Positions 9,075-20,147 of a DNA stretch of 64,000 nucleotides are shown piece after piece. The position numbers and the translations under genes are program-made. Source of the stretch: Vreelandella zhuhanensis (lineage in GTDB: Bacteria; Pseudomonadota; Gammaproteobacteria; Pseudomonadales; Halomonadaceae); NCBI RefSeq assembly GCF_009793355.1, contig NZ_WTKP01000004.1, positions 62,001 to 126,000 of the forward strand, read 5' to 3'. The first letter of the stretch is position 1. Each line of letters opens with the position of its first letter. The notes under the pieces were generated by a model that worked only from the letters and a program-made list of their open reading frames with translations, did no database searches and had not been told where the DNA came from.

Positions 9075-10018
9075 CGCTCCTTGACCAGGTCGACGAAGAT
9101 ATCTTCCAGTGAGCTCTGGCGGGTATGCAAATCCTTGAAGACGAGACCGGCGGCCTCAACGTCGGCCAGAAGCGCAGAAATAGTACTGCTTTCCTGGCCT
9201 TCCGCACCGCCGGTCCGAGAGGCATCGTAAGTGTAGATCAGCTCGCTGCCATTGGCGGCAAGTTGCAGGTCATAGGCGGCAAGAGCCAGCGGCACGCTAT
9301 CCAGCGGCTCGTGCAGGTGCAGGGCCAGCTGCTTACTGCCCAGCTTGCGCATCAGGGCGGCCTTATCTTCCACCAGCACGATTTCACCGTTGTTGATGAC
9401 GCCAATACGGTCGGCCATTTCCTCGGCCTCTTCAATGTAATGCGTAGTGAGAATAATGGTTACCCCGCTTTCGCGCAGCTGACGCACCACATCCCACATC
9501 TCACGGCGCAGCCCGACATCCACGCCGGCGGTGGGCTCATCCAGAAACAGAATGCGCGGCTCATGAGACAGCGCCTTGGCAATCAGCACCCGGCGCTTCA
9601 TACCCCCGGAAAGCGTGATCAGGCGATTATGGCGTTTGTCCCACAGGGTGAGCGATTTGAGTACGCGTTCGATATGCTCCGGATCGGGCGGCTTGCCGAA
9701 CAGTCCGCGGCTGAAATTGACGGTGTTCCAGACCGTTTCGAAGGCCTCGTTGGTCAATTCCTGCGGCACCAGGCCGATACGTGAGCGCGCCTCTCGGTAA
9801 TCGGCCTGGTTATCGAAGCCGTCCACCACTACCTGACCGCTCGTGGCATTGACCAGCCCGCATATCACGCTAATCAGAGTTGTCTTGCCTGCGCCATTGG
9901 GGCCGAGCAGGGCAAATATTTCGCCCCGCTGAATGTCCAGGTCAATCTGTTTGAGCGCCTGGAAGCCTCCCTCGTAGATCTTGTTGAGGGCACTGACACG
10001 GATGATTGGTTCGCTCAA
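9071..10018 (-). CDS. yadG: ABC transporter ATP-binding subunit
   Basis: ATPase partner of the permease encoded immediately downstream. The 315-aa protein has Walker [10 protein letters not shown] (about 39-47), the Q-loop VPQELTNE, signature [15 protein letters not shown], Walker [14 protein letters not shown] and the switch His in [17 protein letters not shown]. The start codon is TTG at 10018 (TTG AGC GAA), supported by GGGAG six bases upstream. The C-terminal 70 residues after the ATPase core end in [14 protein letters not shown], as in DrrA/YadG-type subunits. One heterodimeric or (YadG)2(YadH)2 exporter in the inner membrane is expected. Confidence 0.92.
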   Translation of the reverse strand: MSEPIIRVSALNKIYEGGFQALKQIDLDIQRGEIFALLGPNGAGKTTLISVICGLVNATSGQVVVDGFDNQADYREARSRIGLVPQELTNEAFETVWNTVNFSRGLFGKPPDPEHIERVLKSLTLWDKRHNRLITLSGGMKRRVLIAKALSHEPRILFLDEPTAGVDVGLRREMWDVVRQLRESGVTIILTTHYIEEAEEMADRIGVINNGEIVLVEDKAALMRKLGSKQLALHLHEPLDSVPLALAAYDLQLAANGSELIYTYDASRTGGAEGQESSTISALLADVEAAGLVFKDLHTRQSSLEDIFVDLVKER

Positions 10019-10102
10019 GACAAACTCCCATCGACCGCGGCGAAACCGCCACGGTCGAGTAGTGTAGTGGTGCAGGAAACGCTTACCGCTCTCCGACTAG
10101 CG

Positions 10103-10381
10103 TCAAGTACGGCTGGTGACTTCCAGCAAGTGATAACCGAATTGCGTCTTCACCGGGCCTTGAACCTGGTTCAGGTCGGCGCTGAATACCACCTTATCGA
10201 ACTCCGGCACCATCTGACCGGGGCCGAAGGAACCCAATTCACCGCCCTGCTGGCCGGAGGGGCAAGATGAGTGCTGCTTGGCCACCTCGGCGAAGTCCTT
10301 GCCGCTCTCGATCTCTTGCTTGAGGGCGATACATTTGTCTTCGCTGTCTACCAGAATGTGACGTGCGCTGGCCTTTGCCAT
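10103..10381 (-). CDS. ppiC: Parvulin-type peptidyl-prolyl cis-trans isomerase
   Basis: A 92-residue cytoplasmic parvulin, the size of E. coli PpiC, which isomerises Xaa-Pro bonds. Family blocks are ARHILVDSEDKC, FAEVAKQHSSCPSGQQGGELGSFGPGQMVPEFDKVVF, and the end VKTQFGYHLLEVTSR, containing the two conserved active-site histidines (in RHILV and GYHLL) and the active-site Cys of the HSxCPS motif. No signal peptide, so not a periplasmic SurA/PpiD-type chaperone. ATG 10381 has AGGAG 6 bases upstream. Monocistronic. Confidence 0.93.
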   Translation of the reverse strand: MAKASARHILVDSEDKCIALKQEIESGKDFAEVAKQHSSCPSGQQGGELGSFGPGQMVPEFDKVVFSADLNQVQGPVKTQFGYHLLEVTSRT

Positions 10382-10494
10382 GGGATGCTCCTGTGTTTAG
10401 TTACGTGATCGTTTTACGAGAAAGGGCTAACAACTACTCCCCAAGCTTACCATGCAAATCGGCTGGAATTCGGCCTGACGTTGCTTTGGATTTG

Positions 10495-10508
10495 TTGATG
10501 CTCGTCAT
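10495..10508. promoter_or_regulatory. Weak FNR/DNR-like box upstream of nnrS
   Basis: TTGAT-GCTC-GTCAT matches the FNR/DNR consensus TTGAT-N4-ATCAA fully in the left half and in three of five bases in the right half. NnrS genes are usually under nitric-oxide or low-oxygen control by such regulators, which is why the site is listed, but the match is poor. Confidence 0.25.
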
Positions 10509-10533
10509 GGTCCTCAGGCCTTAACTAGGTCAC

Positions 10534-10572
10534 CATGGCGATACCTTACTGAATCACTCGGGTATCGCCATG
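10534..10572 (+). promoter_or_regulatory. 12-bp perfect inverted repeat that contains the nnrS start codon
   Basis: CATGGCGATACC at 10534-10545 pairs perfectly with GGTATCGCCATG at 10561-10572 across a 15-nt loop, and the ATG that closes the right arm is the nnrS start. In RNA the start codon and the bases before it would be locked in a strong hairpin. No Shine-Dalgarno sequence is visible in front of the ATG. This suggests control at the level of translation or a protein-binding palindrome. Confidence 0.55.
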
Positions 10573-11763
10573 CAAGCTCCTTTCCGATTCGCTCAAGTTC
10601 CCCTGCTGGGTTTGGCATTTCGCCCCTTCTTCTTGCTGGGTGCCGCCTTTAGCATTATCTCGCTACTGATATGGCTGGCCTTCTGGCACGGCATCATCTG
10701 GTTACGCCCTTATGGCGGGTTGGTGTGGTGGCACCAGCACGAAATGATTTTCGGTTTTGCAGCGGCCATTATTGTCGGCTTTTTGCTCTCGGCGGTACAA
10801 AACTGGACAGGCAAACGCAGCCTGCATGGCGGTCCCCTGCTTGGCCTGGTGTCGGTGTGGCTAGCTGCGCGCCTATTGCTGGCATTTCCCATGGGCATAC
10901 CCGCCGCTTGGCTTATCGCTCTGGATGTCGCCTTCTTGCCTCTGGCCGCTGTGGTCGTGGGGACCCTGGTGGTTTCAGCCAAGCGTTGGCGCAACCTGAT
11001 CTTCCTGCCGGTACTCACGCTTCTGGCCTTGGCCAATCTGGCTATGCACCTGGGTTGGATATGGGGGGATGCCACCCTCATTCGCGAGGCCGCTTACCTG
11101 GCTGTGCTGTTGATTGGCCTGCTGATGGTAGTACTCGGCGGGCGCGTAATTCCTTTCTTCACCTCACTCAAGCTGGGCCGCACACAAGTGGCAGGCCTGC
11201 CGCGGCTGGAAGCCGCGACGCTAGCCAGCACCGCCCTGGTCGTAGTCTTGCAAGCGTTAGTAGTGGTCAGTGTGCCGGTGCCCGCTGTCTTGCTCGCGGC
11301 GCTCTTGCTGGTCGCTGCCGTTACCAACGGCATTCGCCTGGCACGCTGGGAGAGCCTGCGCACCCGACATGAAGCGCTTCTGTGGGGGCTTCACCTGAGT
11401 TATGCCTTTATCGTGATCGGGCTGGGCATGTGGGCGCTGGCACTGCTGGACGCATGGCGGGTGGAACTGGCCGTCCATGCGCTGACCATCGGCGCCATCG
11501 GCGCCATGATGCTGGCAATGATCTCGCGAGTTTCCCTAGGCCATACCGGGCGCCCGATACGCACCTTGCCGGGCATCGGCTGGGCATTGGCTCTCTTGTT
11601 CCTCGCCGCCGTGCTACGCGCTCCTCTTCTGGCAGTGATGCCGCAACTGAGCCACTGGGTTTACAGCATCAGTATTCTGGCCTGGTGTATGGCTTATGGT
11701 ATTTTTCTGGTGCATTACACTTGGCCGCTCGTTACCCCACGAAAGGATGGCAAAGAAGGGTAG
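10570..11763 (+). CDS. nnrS: NnrS family heme/copper membrane protein
   Basis: Inner-membrane protein of 397 residues with about 12 hydrophobic spans. Recognised by FRPFFLLGAAFSI at the N-terminus, WHQHEMIFGFAAAIIVGFLLSAVQNWTG (conserved His pair and WTG), GGRVIPFFT in the middle, and MMLAMISRVSLGHTGRPI late in the chain. NnrS proteins relieve nitrosative stress in denitrifiers and Vibrio; their exact chemistry is unsettled. The ATG at 10570 begins the conserved N-terminus but is buried in a hairpin and has no clear ribosome site. No other denitrification gene is in the window. Confidence 0.9.
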   Translation: MQAPFRFAQVPLLGLAFRPFFLLGAAFSIISLLIWLAFWHGIIWLRPYGGLVWWHQHEMIFGFAAAIIVGFLLSAVQNWTGKRSLHGGPLLGLVSVWLAARLLLAFPMGIPAAWLIALDVAFLPLAAVVVGTLVVSAKRWRNLIFLPVLTLLALANLAMHLGWIWGDATLIREAAYLAVLLIGLLMVVLGGRVIPFFTSLKLGRTQVAGLPRLEAATLASTALVVVLQALVVVSVPVPAVLLAALLLVAAVTNGIRLARWESLRTRHEALLWGLHLSYAFIVIGLGMWALALLDAWRVELAVHALTIGAIGAMMLAMISRVSLGHTGRPIRTLPGIGWALALLFLAAVLRAPLLAVMPQLSHWVYSISILAWCMAYGIFLVHYTWPLVTPRKDGKEG

Positions 11764-11801
11764 GGTGAGTTTCAACCACCCCTGAACCACACAAGCCATC
11801 T

Positions 11802-12392
11802 TCATCCCCCGGCAACGGGACGGCCCGAGGATTTCCGAGCATCACCGCCAGGGCTCTCTCCCTGTGACGTCCAGTCATGTCGGCCACGCTCGGGAATCAC
11901 CAGGTTGGCAAAATTACACGGCTTATGGCGACTATCCAGCTGCGTCAACAGAATGCCATCCCAGGCAGTGCGGCAGGCACCGGTGGAACCCGGCAGGCAG
12001 AACACCACGGTGGCATTGGCAAGCCCCCCCAGGCAGCGGCTCTGAATGGTGGAGCTGGCCACTTCCTGGTACGACAGCTGACGAAACAACTCACCAAACC
12101 CCTGGATCTGCTTGTCGAGCAACACTGCTACTGCTTCCGGTGTGGAGTCACGCCCGGTAAAGCCAGTCCCCCCGGTGGTCAACACTACCTGCACTTGAGG
12201 GTCGGCGATCCATCCGGCGACCACGGCCCGAATCCGGTAGACGTCATCGGGCACAATGCGCTTTTCCACCAGCTGATGCCCGGCAGCGGTTAGCCGCTCG
12301 ACAAGCACCTGGCCGCTGCGGTCTGTGTCTTCGGTACGCGTATCGGAAATGGTGAGTACCACGACGTTGAGCGTATCCATCGGCTCGGTCAT
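11802..12392 (-). CDS. moaB: Molybdenum cofactor biosynthesis protein MoaB
   Basis: MoaB/Mog-type protein that acts on molybdopterin in molybdenum cofactor assembly (MPT adenylylation or an accessory role, depending on species). The 196-residue protein contains VVVLTISDTRTEDTDRSG near the N-terminus, the pterin-binding TTGGTGFTGRDSTPEAV, and FCLPGSTGACRTAW. ATG at 12392 follows AGGAG with 8 bases and overlaps the upstream DUF1244 stop codon (ATGA), so the two are coupled. The last 25 residues (ESPGGDARKSSGRPVAGG) extend beyond the usual domain. mobA is encoded nearby on the other strand, supporting a Moco role. Confidence 0.92.
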   Translation of the reverse strand: MTEPMDTLNVVVLTISDTRTEDTDRSGQVLVERLTAAGHQLVEKRIVPDDVYRIRAVVAGWIADPQVQVVLTTGGTGFTGRDSTPEAVAVLLDKQIQGFGELFRQLSYQEVASSTIQSRCLGGLANATVVFCLPGSTGACRTAWDGILLTQLDSRHKPCNFANLVIPERGRHDWTSQGESPGGDARKSSGRPVAGG

Positions 12393-12721
12393 TGCGTCTG
12401 CTCCTGTTCCTGGGCGGCTTTTCGCGTTTGGCGATCCTCGAAGGCAGCCAGTTGCTCCGGAGTGGCTTTCTGTTGGTGGTTGTCTTTCCATTCAGCGTAA
12501 GGCATACCGTAGACATGCTCACGCGCGGCATCGTAATCCAGGTCGGCACCGCGTTCATCGGCGGCGCTCACCAACCACTTGGAAAGGCAGTTACGACAGA
12601 AATCCGCCAGGATCATCAAGTCGATGTTCTGCACTTCCTTGTGCTCGTCGAGATGCTGGAGCAAGCGACGAAAGGCGGCGGCTTCAAGCTCGGTACGGGT
12701 GGCGTCGTCAAGATGCTGCAT
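12389..12721 (-). CDS. DUF1244 domain protein
   Basis: A 110-residue helical protein of the DUF1244 family, recognised by RRLLQHLDEHKEVQNIDLMILADFCRNCLSKW and the following YDAAREHVYGMPYAEWKDNHQ. The C-x2-C in FCRNCLSKW is conserved in the family and may bind metal. The last 20 residues are a Gln/Glu tail. Function is unknown. It overlaps moaB by four bases and both are read from one transcript; the family is not, as far as I know, a cofactor enzyme, so the coupling may be incidental. Confidence 0.85.
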   Translation of the reverse strand: MQHLDDATRTELEAAAFRRLLQHLDEHKEVQNIDLMILADFCRNCLSKWLVSAADERGADLDYDAAREHVYGMPYAEWKDNHQQKATPEQLAAFEDRQTRKAAQEQEQTQ

Positions 12722-12869
12722 GGAAAATCTCCCGCTGTTTAGATGGCAAATAGGTGTGGCAATCAGATTGCACTCAGCTTAACAAAAGACACAGGAGCGA
12801 CCACCATGATAGTTGTCTCAGCTATTGTTCAGACACTTGTTCATCTCGCATTCACCTGGAGGCGCATCG

Positions 12870-13478
12870 ATGATTTCCCGCGCTGAGCTGACCGGTCTGA
12901 TTCTGGCCGGCGGCAAAGGCCGTCGTATGGGCGGTCGCGACAAGGGCCTCGAATTGCTCGCTGGTCAGCCGTTTGTGGCCCATGTGCAAAACCGCCTTGC
13001 CAATCATGTGAGCGAAGTGTTGATCAACGCCAATCGCAACCTTGAACGCTACGCCGACTTCGGCGACCGGGTGATCGTCGATAGCGAAGGCGGATTTCTA
13101 GGGCCGCTGATGGGCATTTATACCGGCCTCCGGGCCGCCTCTACCCCCTGGGTCGTGGTGACGCCCTGTGATAGCCCGGCGCTGCCCACGGACCTGGTGG
13201 CTCGCTTGGTAAACGGCATTGGCGAGAACGACATCGCCGTGGCCGATGACGGCGAGCGCCTGCATCCGGTGGTGGCACTGATTCGCACCACCCTGGCCGA
13301 TGACCTCGAACAGGTCCTTAGCCAAGGTGAGCGCAAGGTCGAACGCTGGCAGGCGCGCCACGCCTGGTGCCGAGTGGATATGTCAGATTGCGCCGAGGCG
13401 TTTACCAACCTTAACAGCGAAGCCGACAAACGCAGGTTGTCGTTGAAAGAGGCAGGGGCAACGTTCACGAACATCTAA
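12870..13478 (+). CDS. mobA: Molybdenum cofactor guanylyltransferase
   Basis: Transfers GMP from GTP to molybdopterin to make the bis-MGD cofactor used by nitrate reductases, formate dehydrogenases and the DMSO reductase family. The 202-aa protein opens with LTGLILAGGKGRRMGGRDKGLE, the nucleotidyltransferase signature, and has the metal-binding VVVTPCDSPALP near residue 95. ATG 12870 follows TGGAGG with seven bases; an in-frame ATG at 12813 is rejected. Divergent from DUF1244-moaB, so the three genes form a small Moco cluster. Its last four bases overlap the convergent MgtC/DUF4010 gene. Confidence 0.93.
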   Translation: MISRAELTGLILAGGKGRRMGGRDKGLELLAGQPFVAHVQNRLANHVSEVLINANRNLERYADFGDRVIVDSEGGFLGPLMGIYTGLRAASTPWVVVTPCDSPALPTDLVARLVNGIGENDIAVADDGERLHPVVALIRTTLADDLEQVLSQGERKVERWQARHAWCRVDMSDCAEAFTNLNSEADKRRLSLKEAGATFTNI

Positions 13479-14755
13479 ACCAGCCAAGCCATCAACAACC
13501 CTACCGCAAGCGACAGCAGCATGGGCAAGGCCACACGCCTGCCCAGCTGGTAAGTGCCGACGAACGTGGACAGCCCTGTCTTGAACAGGTTATTGGCTGA
13601 GGCAGCGATCACGATGCCCAGTACTGCCGTCCCTCCCTCTATGGTGGTCAGCGACATACGCGATAATGACAGGGTGATGGGGGCCACATCAGCAAGTCCG
13701 GACGTGGCAGCCAGCAGATAGACGCCGGTTTGACCCAATACCTCCCGTAGCCACTCTCCCAGTACCAGAATCAACGCCAGCAGCGCGCCGAGCAGTAAGG
13801 CAATGCGCAGCTCCAGGGGGTTCTGGGTCAGGGTAGGCCTATCCACCTTGAGCTTACGATGCTGGGTGCGCCAGATAAAAAATGCCGGCATATACAGGGC
13901 CAGCCCCATCAGTAGAACAGGAGGCGTCAACGTGGGTAACAGGGCGGGGTTGATCAAGACGGTATAAAGTAAAATGCGCGGAAACATGGTGCCGCAGGCT
14001 AGCAAGATGCCTACTGCCAACATCGGTTCCAGATCAGGGTTCCGGCGCGACTGGCGCGCGTACTGCAAGGTCAAGGCGGTGGATGAACTGAGACCGGCAA
14101 ACAGGCCAGTGAATAGAATGCCTTTTTCGGTGCCCCCGAGGCGGATGGCGAAATAGCCGACAAAGGAAATCGAGGCGACCAGCACCACCAGCCACCAGAT
14201 ATGATAAGGATTAAGCACCCCGCCCGGGCCCATGTTCTCGTCCGGCAACAATGGCAACATCACCACGCTGATCAAGAGTAGCTTGAGCCCCGCATCAAGT
14301 TCATGCGACTGCAATTTGTACAACAAACCGTGAATTTCTCGCTTATTGTCGAGAATCACAGCGGTAATCACCGCGCAGGCCGTGGCCAAGACAAGGTCGA
14401 TCGCCACCGCAATAGCGCCGAAGCAGAAGGTCAGTAACAACCCTATCATGCCAGTAATGCTGTAATTTTGAGTTTCGACTGCATGCGCTCGCCATGCCAC
14501 CAGACTAATCCCGGCCACCGCTAAAAAAATCAGCGGAAAGGCCCAGGGAGTGAGCGCTTGCGAAAGCAGCGCGGCAATTCCCCCCAGCAGTCCCACCAAC
14601 GCATGGGTACGAATACCCGCTACTCGCTGCCCGGCTTTCTGTTCGCGAGCCACCCAGCCACGCTCGATCCCGATTAAGGTGCCCAACAACAAGGCCACGA
14701 CCAAGCGAATGGCGGTCTCGTTGGTGGCAAAAAATTGCTGTGTGATGTCATCCAT
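13475..14755 (-). CDS. MgtC/SapB-DUF4010 family membrane protein
   Basis: Inner-membrane protein of 426 residues with about 12 spans. The N-terminal 130 residues are MgtC/SapB-like: ETAIRLVVALLLGTLIGIERGW, AGIRTHALVGLLGG and the following Ala/Leu-rich helices. The rest is DUF4010, with TGLFAGLSSSTALTLQYARQ and TSGLADVAPITLSLSRM as landmarks. Mg2+-related or general ion homeostasis is suspected for the family but not shown. The 93-residue in-frame extension upstream of ATG 14755 overlaps the ftsH promoter region and has no family similarity, so it is excluded. Divergent from ftsH with about 200 bp between starts. Confidence 0.82.
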   Translation of the reverse strand: MDDITQQFFATNETAIRLVVALLLGTLIGIERGWVAREQKAGQRVAGIRTHALVGLLGGIAALLSQALTPWAFPLIFLAVAGISLVAWRAHAVETQNYSITGMIGLLLTFCFGAIAVAIDLVLATACAVITAVILDNKREIHGLLYKLQSHELDAGLKLLLISVVMLPLLPDENMGPGGVLNPYHIWWLVVLVASISFVGYFAIRLGGTEKGILFTGLFAGLSSSTALTLQYARQSRRNPDLEPMLAVGILLACGTMFPRILLYTVLINPALLPTLTPPVLLMGLALYMPAFFIWRTQHRKLKVDRPTLTQNPLELRIALLLGALLALILVLGEWLREVLGQTGVYLLAATSGLADVAPITLSLSRMSLTTIEGGTAVLGIVIAASANNLFKTGLSTFVGTYQLGRRVALPMLLSLAVGLLMAWLV

Positions 14756-14958
14756 GAGGTGCTGCTCGCTAGGTGGCAGTGGCTGTTTTATGCCAAGGTA
14801 ACAAGGTGTTCCGTGCAAGATGGGCCTACGCTGGAGGTAGTCTTCCAGTAAATACACAGCGTTGCCAGCATCGCCGCTGCCTGCAATGGCTAAATTGCCT
14901 CGCAGTGGCATGTCAAAGAAAACACACACCATCCTATTCAACAACCACGGGGGTTGCC

Positions 14959-16869
<1,911 letters not shown>

Positions 16870-16887
<18 letters not shown>

Positions 16888-16906
16888 AAACACGGCATAA
16901 ACACAG
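16870..16906 (+). repeat. 13-bp tandem repeat across the ftsH stop codon
   Basis: CATAAAAACACGG occurs at 16870-16882 and 16883-16895, followed by a partial third copy (16896-16906). The repeat begins inside the last codons of ftsH and supplies its TAA. A change of copy number would change the extreme C-terminus. Confidence 0.8.
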
Positions 16907-17066
16907 AGGTTAATTCGCTTGAGTACTGGTCAGCTGTGCTGCTGCCGGCTGGCCAGGTTAAATAGCCGGGAATCAATACGGTGGTTCAACACAGCTTAAC
17001 GTTAATTTACGTTTTATCTTGATACCATGCATGAGGTTTACCGTTTAAATAAGGCTTAATGATCAC

Positions 17067-20000
17067 ATGCGTTGGTTCGAAGCCATCCATACTCAAATAC
17101 CCACTACTTCATATCAGTCATATAGACGCCGCGCGATTGCCATGTATGTACTGGCACTCCTGATGATGACCACCATGCTGGGCTGGGTATTGAGTGATCA
17201 ATATCAACGCGATATTCAGGCGGGGCGTGAGAAGGGTGCAGTGCGTGCGGAGCTAGTCGCCGAATGGGTGAGCAATGTATTCATGGTGAATGAATACACC
17301 CTGGTGGGTATATCCCATCTATTGGGAGCACCGGGACAGTCGCTATTTTCTCTTTCAAACGATATCGCCCGGCGTATTGAAACCTTTCTGGCGACACGAC
17401 GCGACAGCGTGCCGATTCTGGAAGAGCTGGGACTGGTCGATACCCACGGTCGGGTCATCCTTTCTTCCAGTTCGCTGCACTCAGCTGGTTACGATATCAG
17501 TGACCTGCCCTTCTTTAAGGCGTTCGCACAAGACTCAAGGCGTGATCAACTGGTGTCGCCCTTGGTTTGGTCCGTTCAAGATCAACGTCATTATATTATC
17601 CACCTACACCGCTTACGCGGCCTGGAAGGTCACACCGAGGGCTTTAGTGTCGCCTGGATCGACCCCGTCGTGTTCCATGACACACTCAAAGGTCTGGGAA
17701 GAGCTCCGGGTGAAAATATCACTCTCCTCGATAATCAAATGCAGCTGATCGCGCACCATCCCGAATCGGCGGATAGCTTGAATGCAAGCACCCTAGGGGT
17801 ATCCCTCCACAGATCGTTTACTCCGGCATTTATCGAAAGCAAGGAGCAGCCGACAAGCTTGCGTATGGCATCCCCGTTTGACGGCAAAGACAAGCTTTAC
17901 TGGCTGCAACAGGTCAATGGGCTGCCCTTCATCGTAGTGGTAGGCGAGGACCTTCAAGGGTTGTTGAGTAACTGGCTGCAACGCCTATGGGTACTGGTCA
18001 GTATCGCCTTGCTCTTGGCGTTATTGGGTGGCTTGGTGCTGCGCCACTACATGGGACGTTTAAGCTTGGAAGAAACACTGAGTCAGCGCATGGCCGAGCG
18101 TGAACAGGCGCGCCATCGAGCCCGCACCCGAGCCGCTCGGCTCCAGGCCCTAGTCAGCTCGATACAGGACATGGTTTTCGTCTTTGACCAAGCGGGTCGC
18201 TTTACTTATGTGCATGCGGCTGCTCAAGAACGGCTAGCGCTCGATCCCGAGGCGGCACTCGGGCAACATTACCGCGACGTTCTGCCAAGGTCGGTCGCTG
18301 ACCGGTTCGCCGAAGTGTCCGCTCGGGTGCGTCACACGGAAACGTCCGAAGAATTCGAGTATTCCCTGCGTATCGGGCGAGAAACGCGCGCCTTTCATTC
18401 GGTTGTCAGCCCGCTGAAGGATGCCGCCAATGCCTTTAGCGGGGTCTTGGCGGTGGTCCGCGATGTGACCCAGGCCAAGGCCAACGAAGCTCAGTTGAGA
18501 ATCGCAGCGACGGCCTTCGAGACTCATCTGGGCATGATGGTCACTGACGTCCACGGCAATATTCTCAAGGTCAACAGTACCTTTACCAGAGTCACCGGCT
18601 ATCACCAGGACGAGGTAATGGGTCGTAACCCTCGAATGCTCAGTTCGGGACATCATGACAAAGACTTTTACCGCAAACTGTGGCAAGGCGTCGTGAAAAA
18701 CGGCAGCTGGCAAGGGGAAATATGGAACCGGCGCAAGAACGGCGAAGTGTTTCCCGAGTGGCTGACCATCAGTGCCGTGCACAATGCCAAAGGTGCGCTG
18801 ACCAACTATGTAGCAACGCTGAGCGATATTACCGAACGCAAGGCTGCCGAACAGGAAATCCATCAGTTAGCCTTCTATGACACCCTGACCGGGCTTGCCA
18901 ACCGCAGGCTGCTTCAGGAGCGCCTGAGTCATGTCGTCCAGAGCAGCTGCCCACCCAAGAAATCTTGTGCCGCCTTGTTATTCATTGACCTGGATAATTT
19001 CAAGCAAGTCAACGATACCCTGGGCCCCTATGCGGGTGACCAGCTGCTGCAACACATAGCCCGAGAGCTTGACCAGGTGCTGGATGACAACGACACCTTG
19101 GCGCGCCTGGGCGGCGATGAATTCGCCGTATTGGCGCACAACTTGGGAAGTACCCTGGAAAATGGGGGGGCACTGGCCGAGCGCTTGGCTCTCAAACTGC
19201 TCGCCGTTCTACAACGCCCTATTTCTCTGGGAAGCGAGTCGCTCACCATTACGGGAAGTATCGGTATTACCTTGGTATGCGGAAGCAATGCCACCAAGAA
19301 TGAAGTACTCCAGCAAGCCGATATGGCACTGTTTCAGGCCAAGGAAGCCGGCCGCAATACCTTGCGCTTTTTCGACACTGAGATGCAGTTGCGCCTGCAG
19401 AATCGGGCACGACTAGAAGCCGATTTGCGCAAGGCGTTACCCAATAACGAACTGGTGCTCTACTACCAGGCACAAGTTAATGCCGCCGGCATCCCCACTG
19501 GTTATGAAGCTTTACTGCGCTGGATACATCCCGTGCGTGGCATGGTTTCGCCGGGCGAGTTTATCCCCTTGGCCGAGGAAAACCGGCTGATTATCGAGAT
19601 AGGTGCCTGGGTGCTGGAAACTGCGTGTCATCAATTGGTGGTCTGGGCCGACAACCCTGCCACGGCAAAGCTTACCGTGGCGGTCAACATCAGTCCGGTG
19701 CAATTTCACGAGCCGGATTTCGTCGAGCGAGTCATGCAAATTCTCGAACGTACCGGCGCCTCTCCTCAGCGTCTCAAACTCGAGCTGACCGAGGGCCTGC
19801 TTGTCGAAGCACAGCAGCAGGCCCGCGAAAAGATGTTGCGCCTGAAACAGACCGGCTTGAGCTTTTCATTGGATGATTTCGGCACTGGTTATTCATCGCT
19901 TGCCTATCTCACTCAATTACCCCTGGACCAGCTCAAGATCGATCAATATTTCGTACGGCATCTGTTGGATGACCTTGCCAATGCGGTCATCGTCGAAAGC

Positions 20001-20147
20001 ACTATCGGGCTGGCTCATAGCCTGGGACTGGAGGTTATCGCCGAAGGCGTGGAAACCGAGGCCCAGCGAGTCTGGTTGACCGAGCATCACTGCCACGTCT
20101 TCCAGGGTTACTTGTTTGCACGCCCGCTTCCGGTCGAGGCGCTGTGA
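17067..20147 (+). CDS. Membrane GGDEF-EAL protein with periplasmic sensor and two PAS domains
   Basis: A 1026-residue c-di-GMP enzyme. A membrane span at about 27-44 and a second at about 306-326 bracket a periplasmic Cache-type sensor; two PAS domains follow (about 355-470 and 480-600), then GGDEF and EAL domains. The cyclase motif GGDEF is intact (682-686) and so is EAL (814-816, in YEALLRW), with DDFGTGYSSLAYL in the phosphodiesterase core. Both activities are therefore possible; which dominates cannot be read from sequence. No clear ribosome site precedes ATG 17067. The 3' end overlaps the convergent CobW gene by 40 bp. Confidence 0.93.
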   Translation: MRWFEAIHTQIPTTSYQSYRRRAIAMYVLALLMMTTMLGWVLSDQYQRDIQAGREKGAVRAELVAEWVSNVFMVNEYTLVGISHLLGAPGQSLFSLSNDIARRIETFLATRRDSVPILEELGLVDTHGRVILSSSSLHSAGYDISDLPFFKAFAQDSRRDQLVSPLVWSVQDQRHYIIHLHRLRGLEGHTEGFSVAWIDPVVFHDTLKGLGRAPGENITLLDNQMQLIAHHPESADSLNASTLGVSLHRSFTPAFIESKEQPTSLRMASPFDGKDKLYWLQQVNGLPFIVVVGEDLQGLLSNWLQRLWVLVSIALLLALLGGLVLRHYMGRLSLEETLSQRMAEREQARHRARTRAARLQALVSSIQDMVFVFDQAGRFTYVHAAAQERLALDPEAALGQHYRDVLPRSVADRFAEVSARVRHTETSEEFEYSLRIGRETRAFHSVVSPLKDAANAFSGVLAVVRDVTQAKANEAQLRIAATAFETHLGMMVTDVHGNILKVNSTFTRVTGYHQDEVMGRNPRMLSSGHHDKDFYRKLWQGVVKNGSWQGEIWNRRKNGEVFPEWLTISAVHNAKGALTNYVATLSDITERKAAEQEIHQLAFYDTLTGLANRRLLQERLSHVVQSSCPPKKSCAALLFIDLDNFKQVNDTLGPYAGDQLLQHIARELDQVLDDNDTLARLGGDEFAVLAHNLGSTLENGGALAERLALKLLAVLQRPISLGSESLTITGSIGITLVCGSNATKNEVLQQADMALFQAKEAGRNTLRFFDTEMQLRLQNRARLEADLRKALPNNELVLYYQAQVNAAGIPTGYEALLRWIHPVRGMVSPGEFIPLAEENRLIIEIGAWVLETACHQLVVWADNPATAKLTVAVNISPVQFHEPDFVERVMQILERTGASPQRLKLELTEGLLVEAQQQAREKMLRLKQTGLSFSLDDFGTGYSSLAYLTQLPLDQLKIDQYFVRHLLDDLANAVIVESTIGLAHSLGLEVIAEGVETEAQRVWLTEHHCHVFQGYLFARPLPVEAL

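Noticed and set aside
14773..14958. Upstream 62-codon extension of ftsH
   Set aside because: Overlaps the region upstream of the divergent MgtC-like gene, encodes a Cys-rich unrelated peptide, and the family N-terminus starts after ATG 14959.
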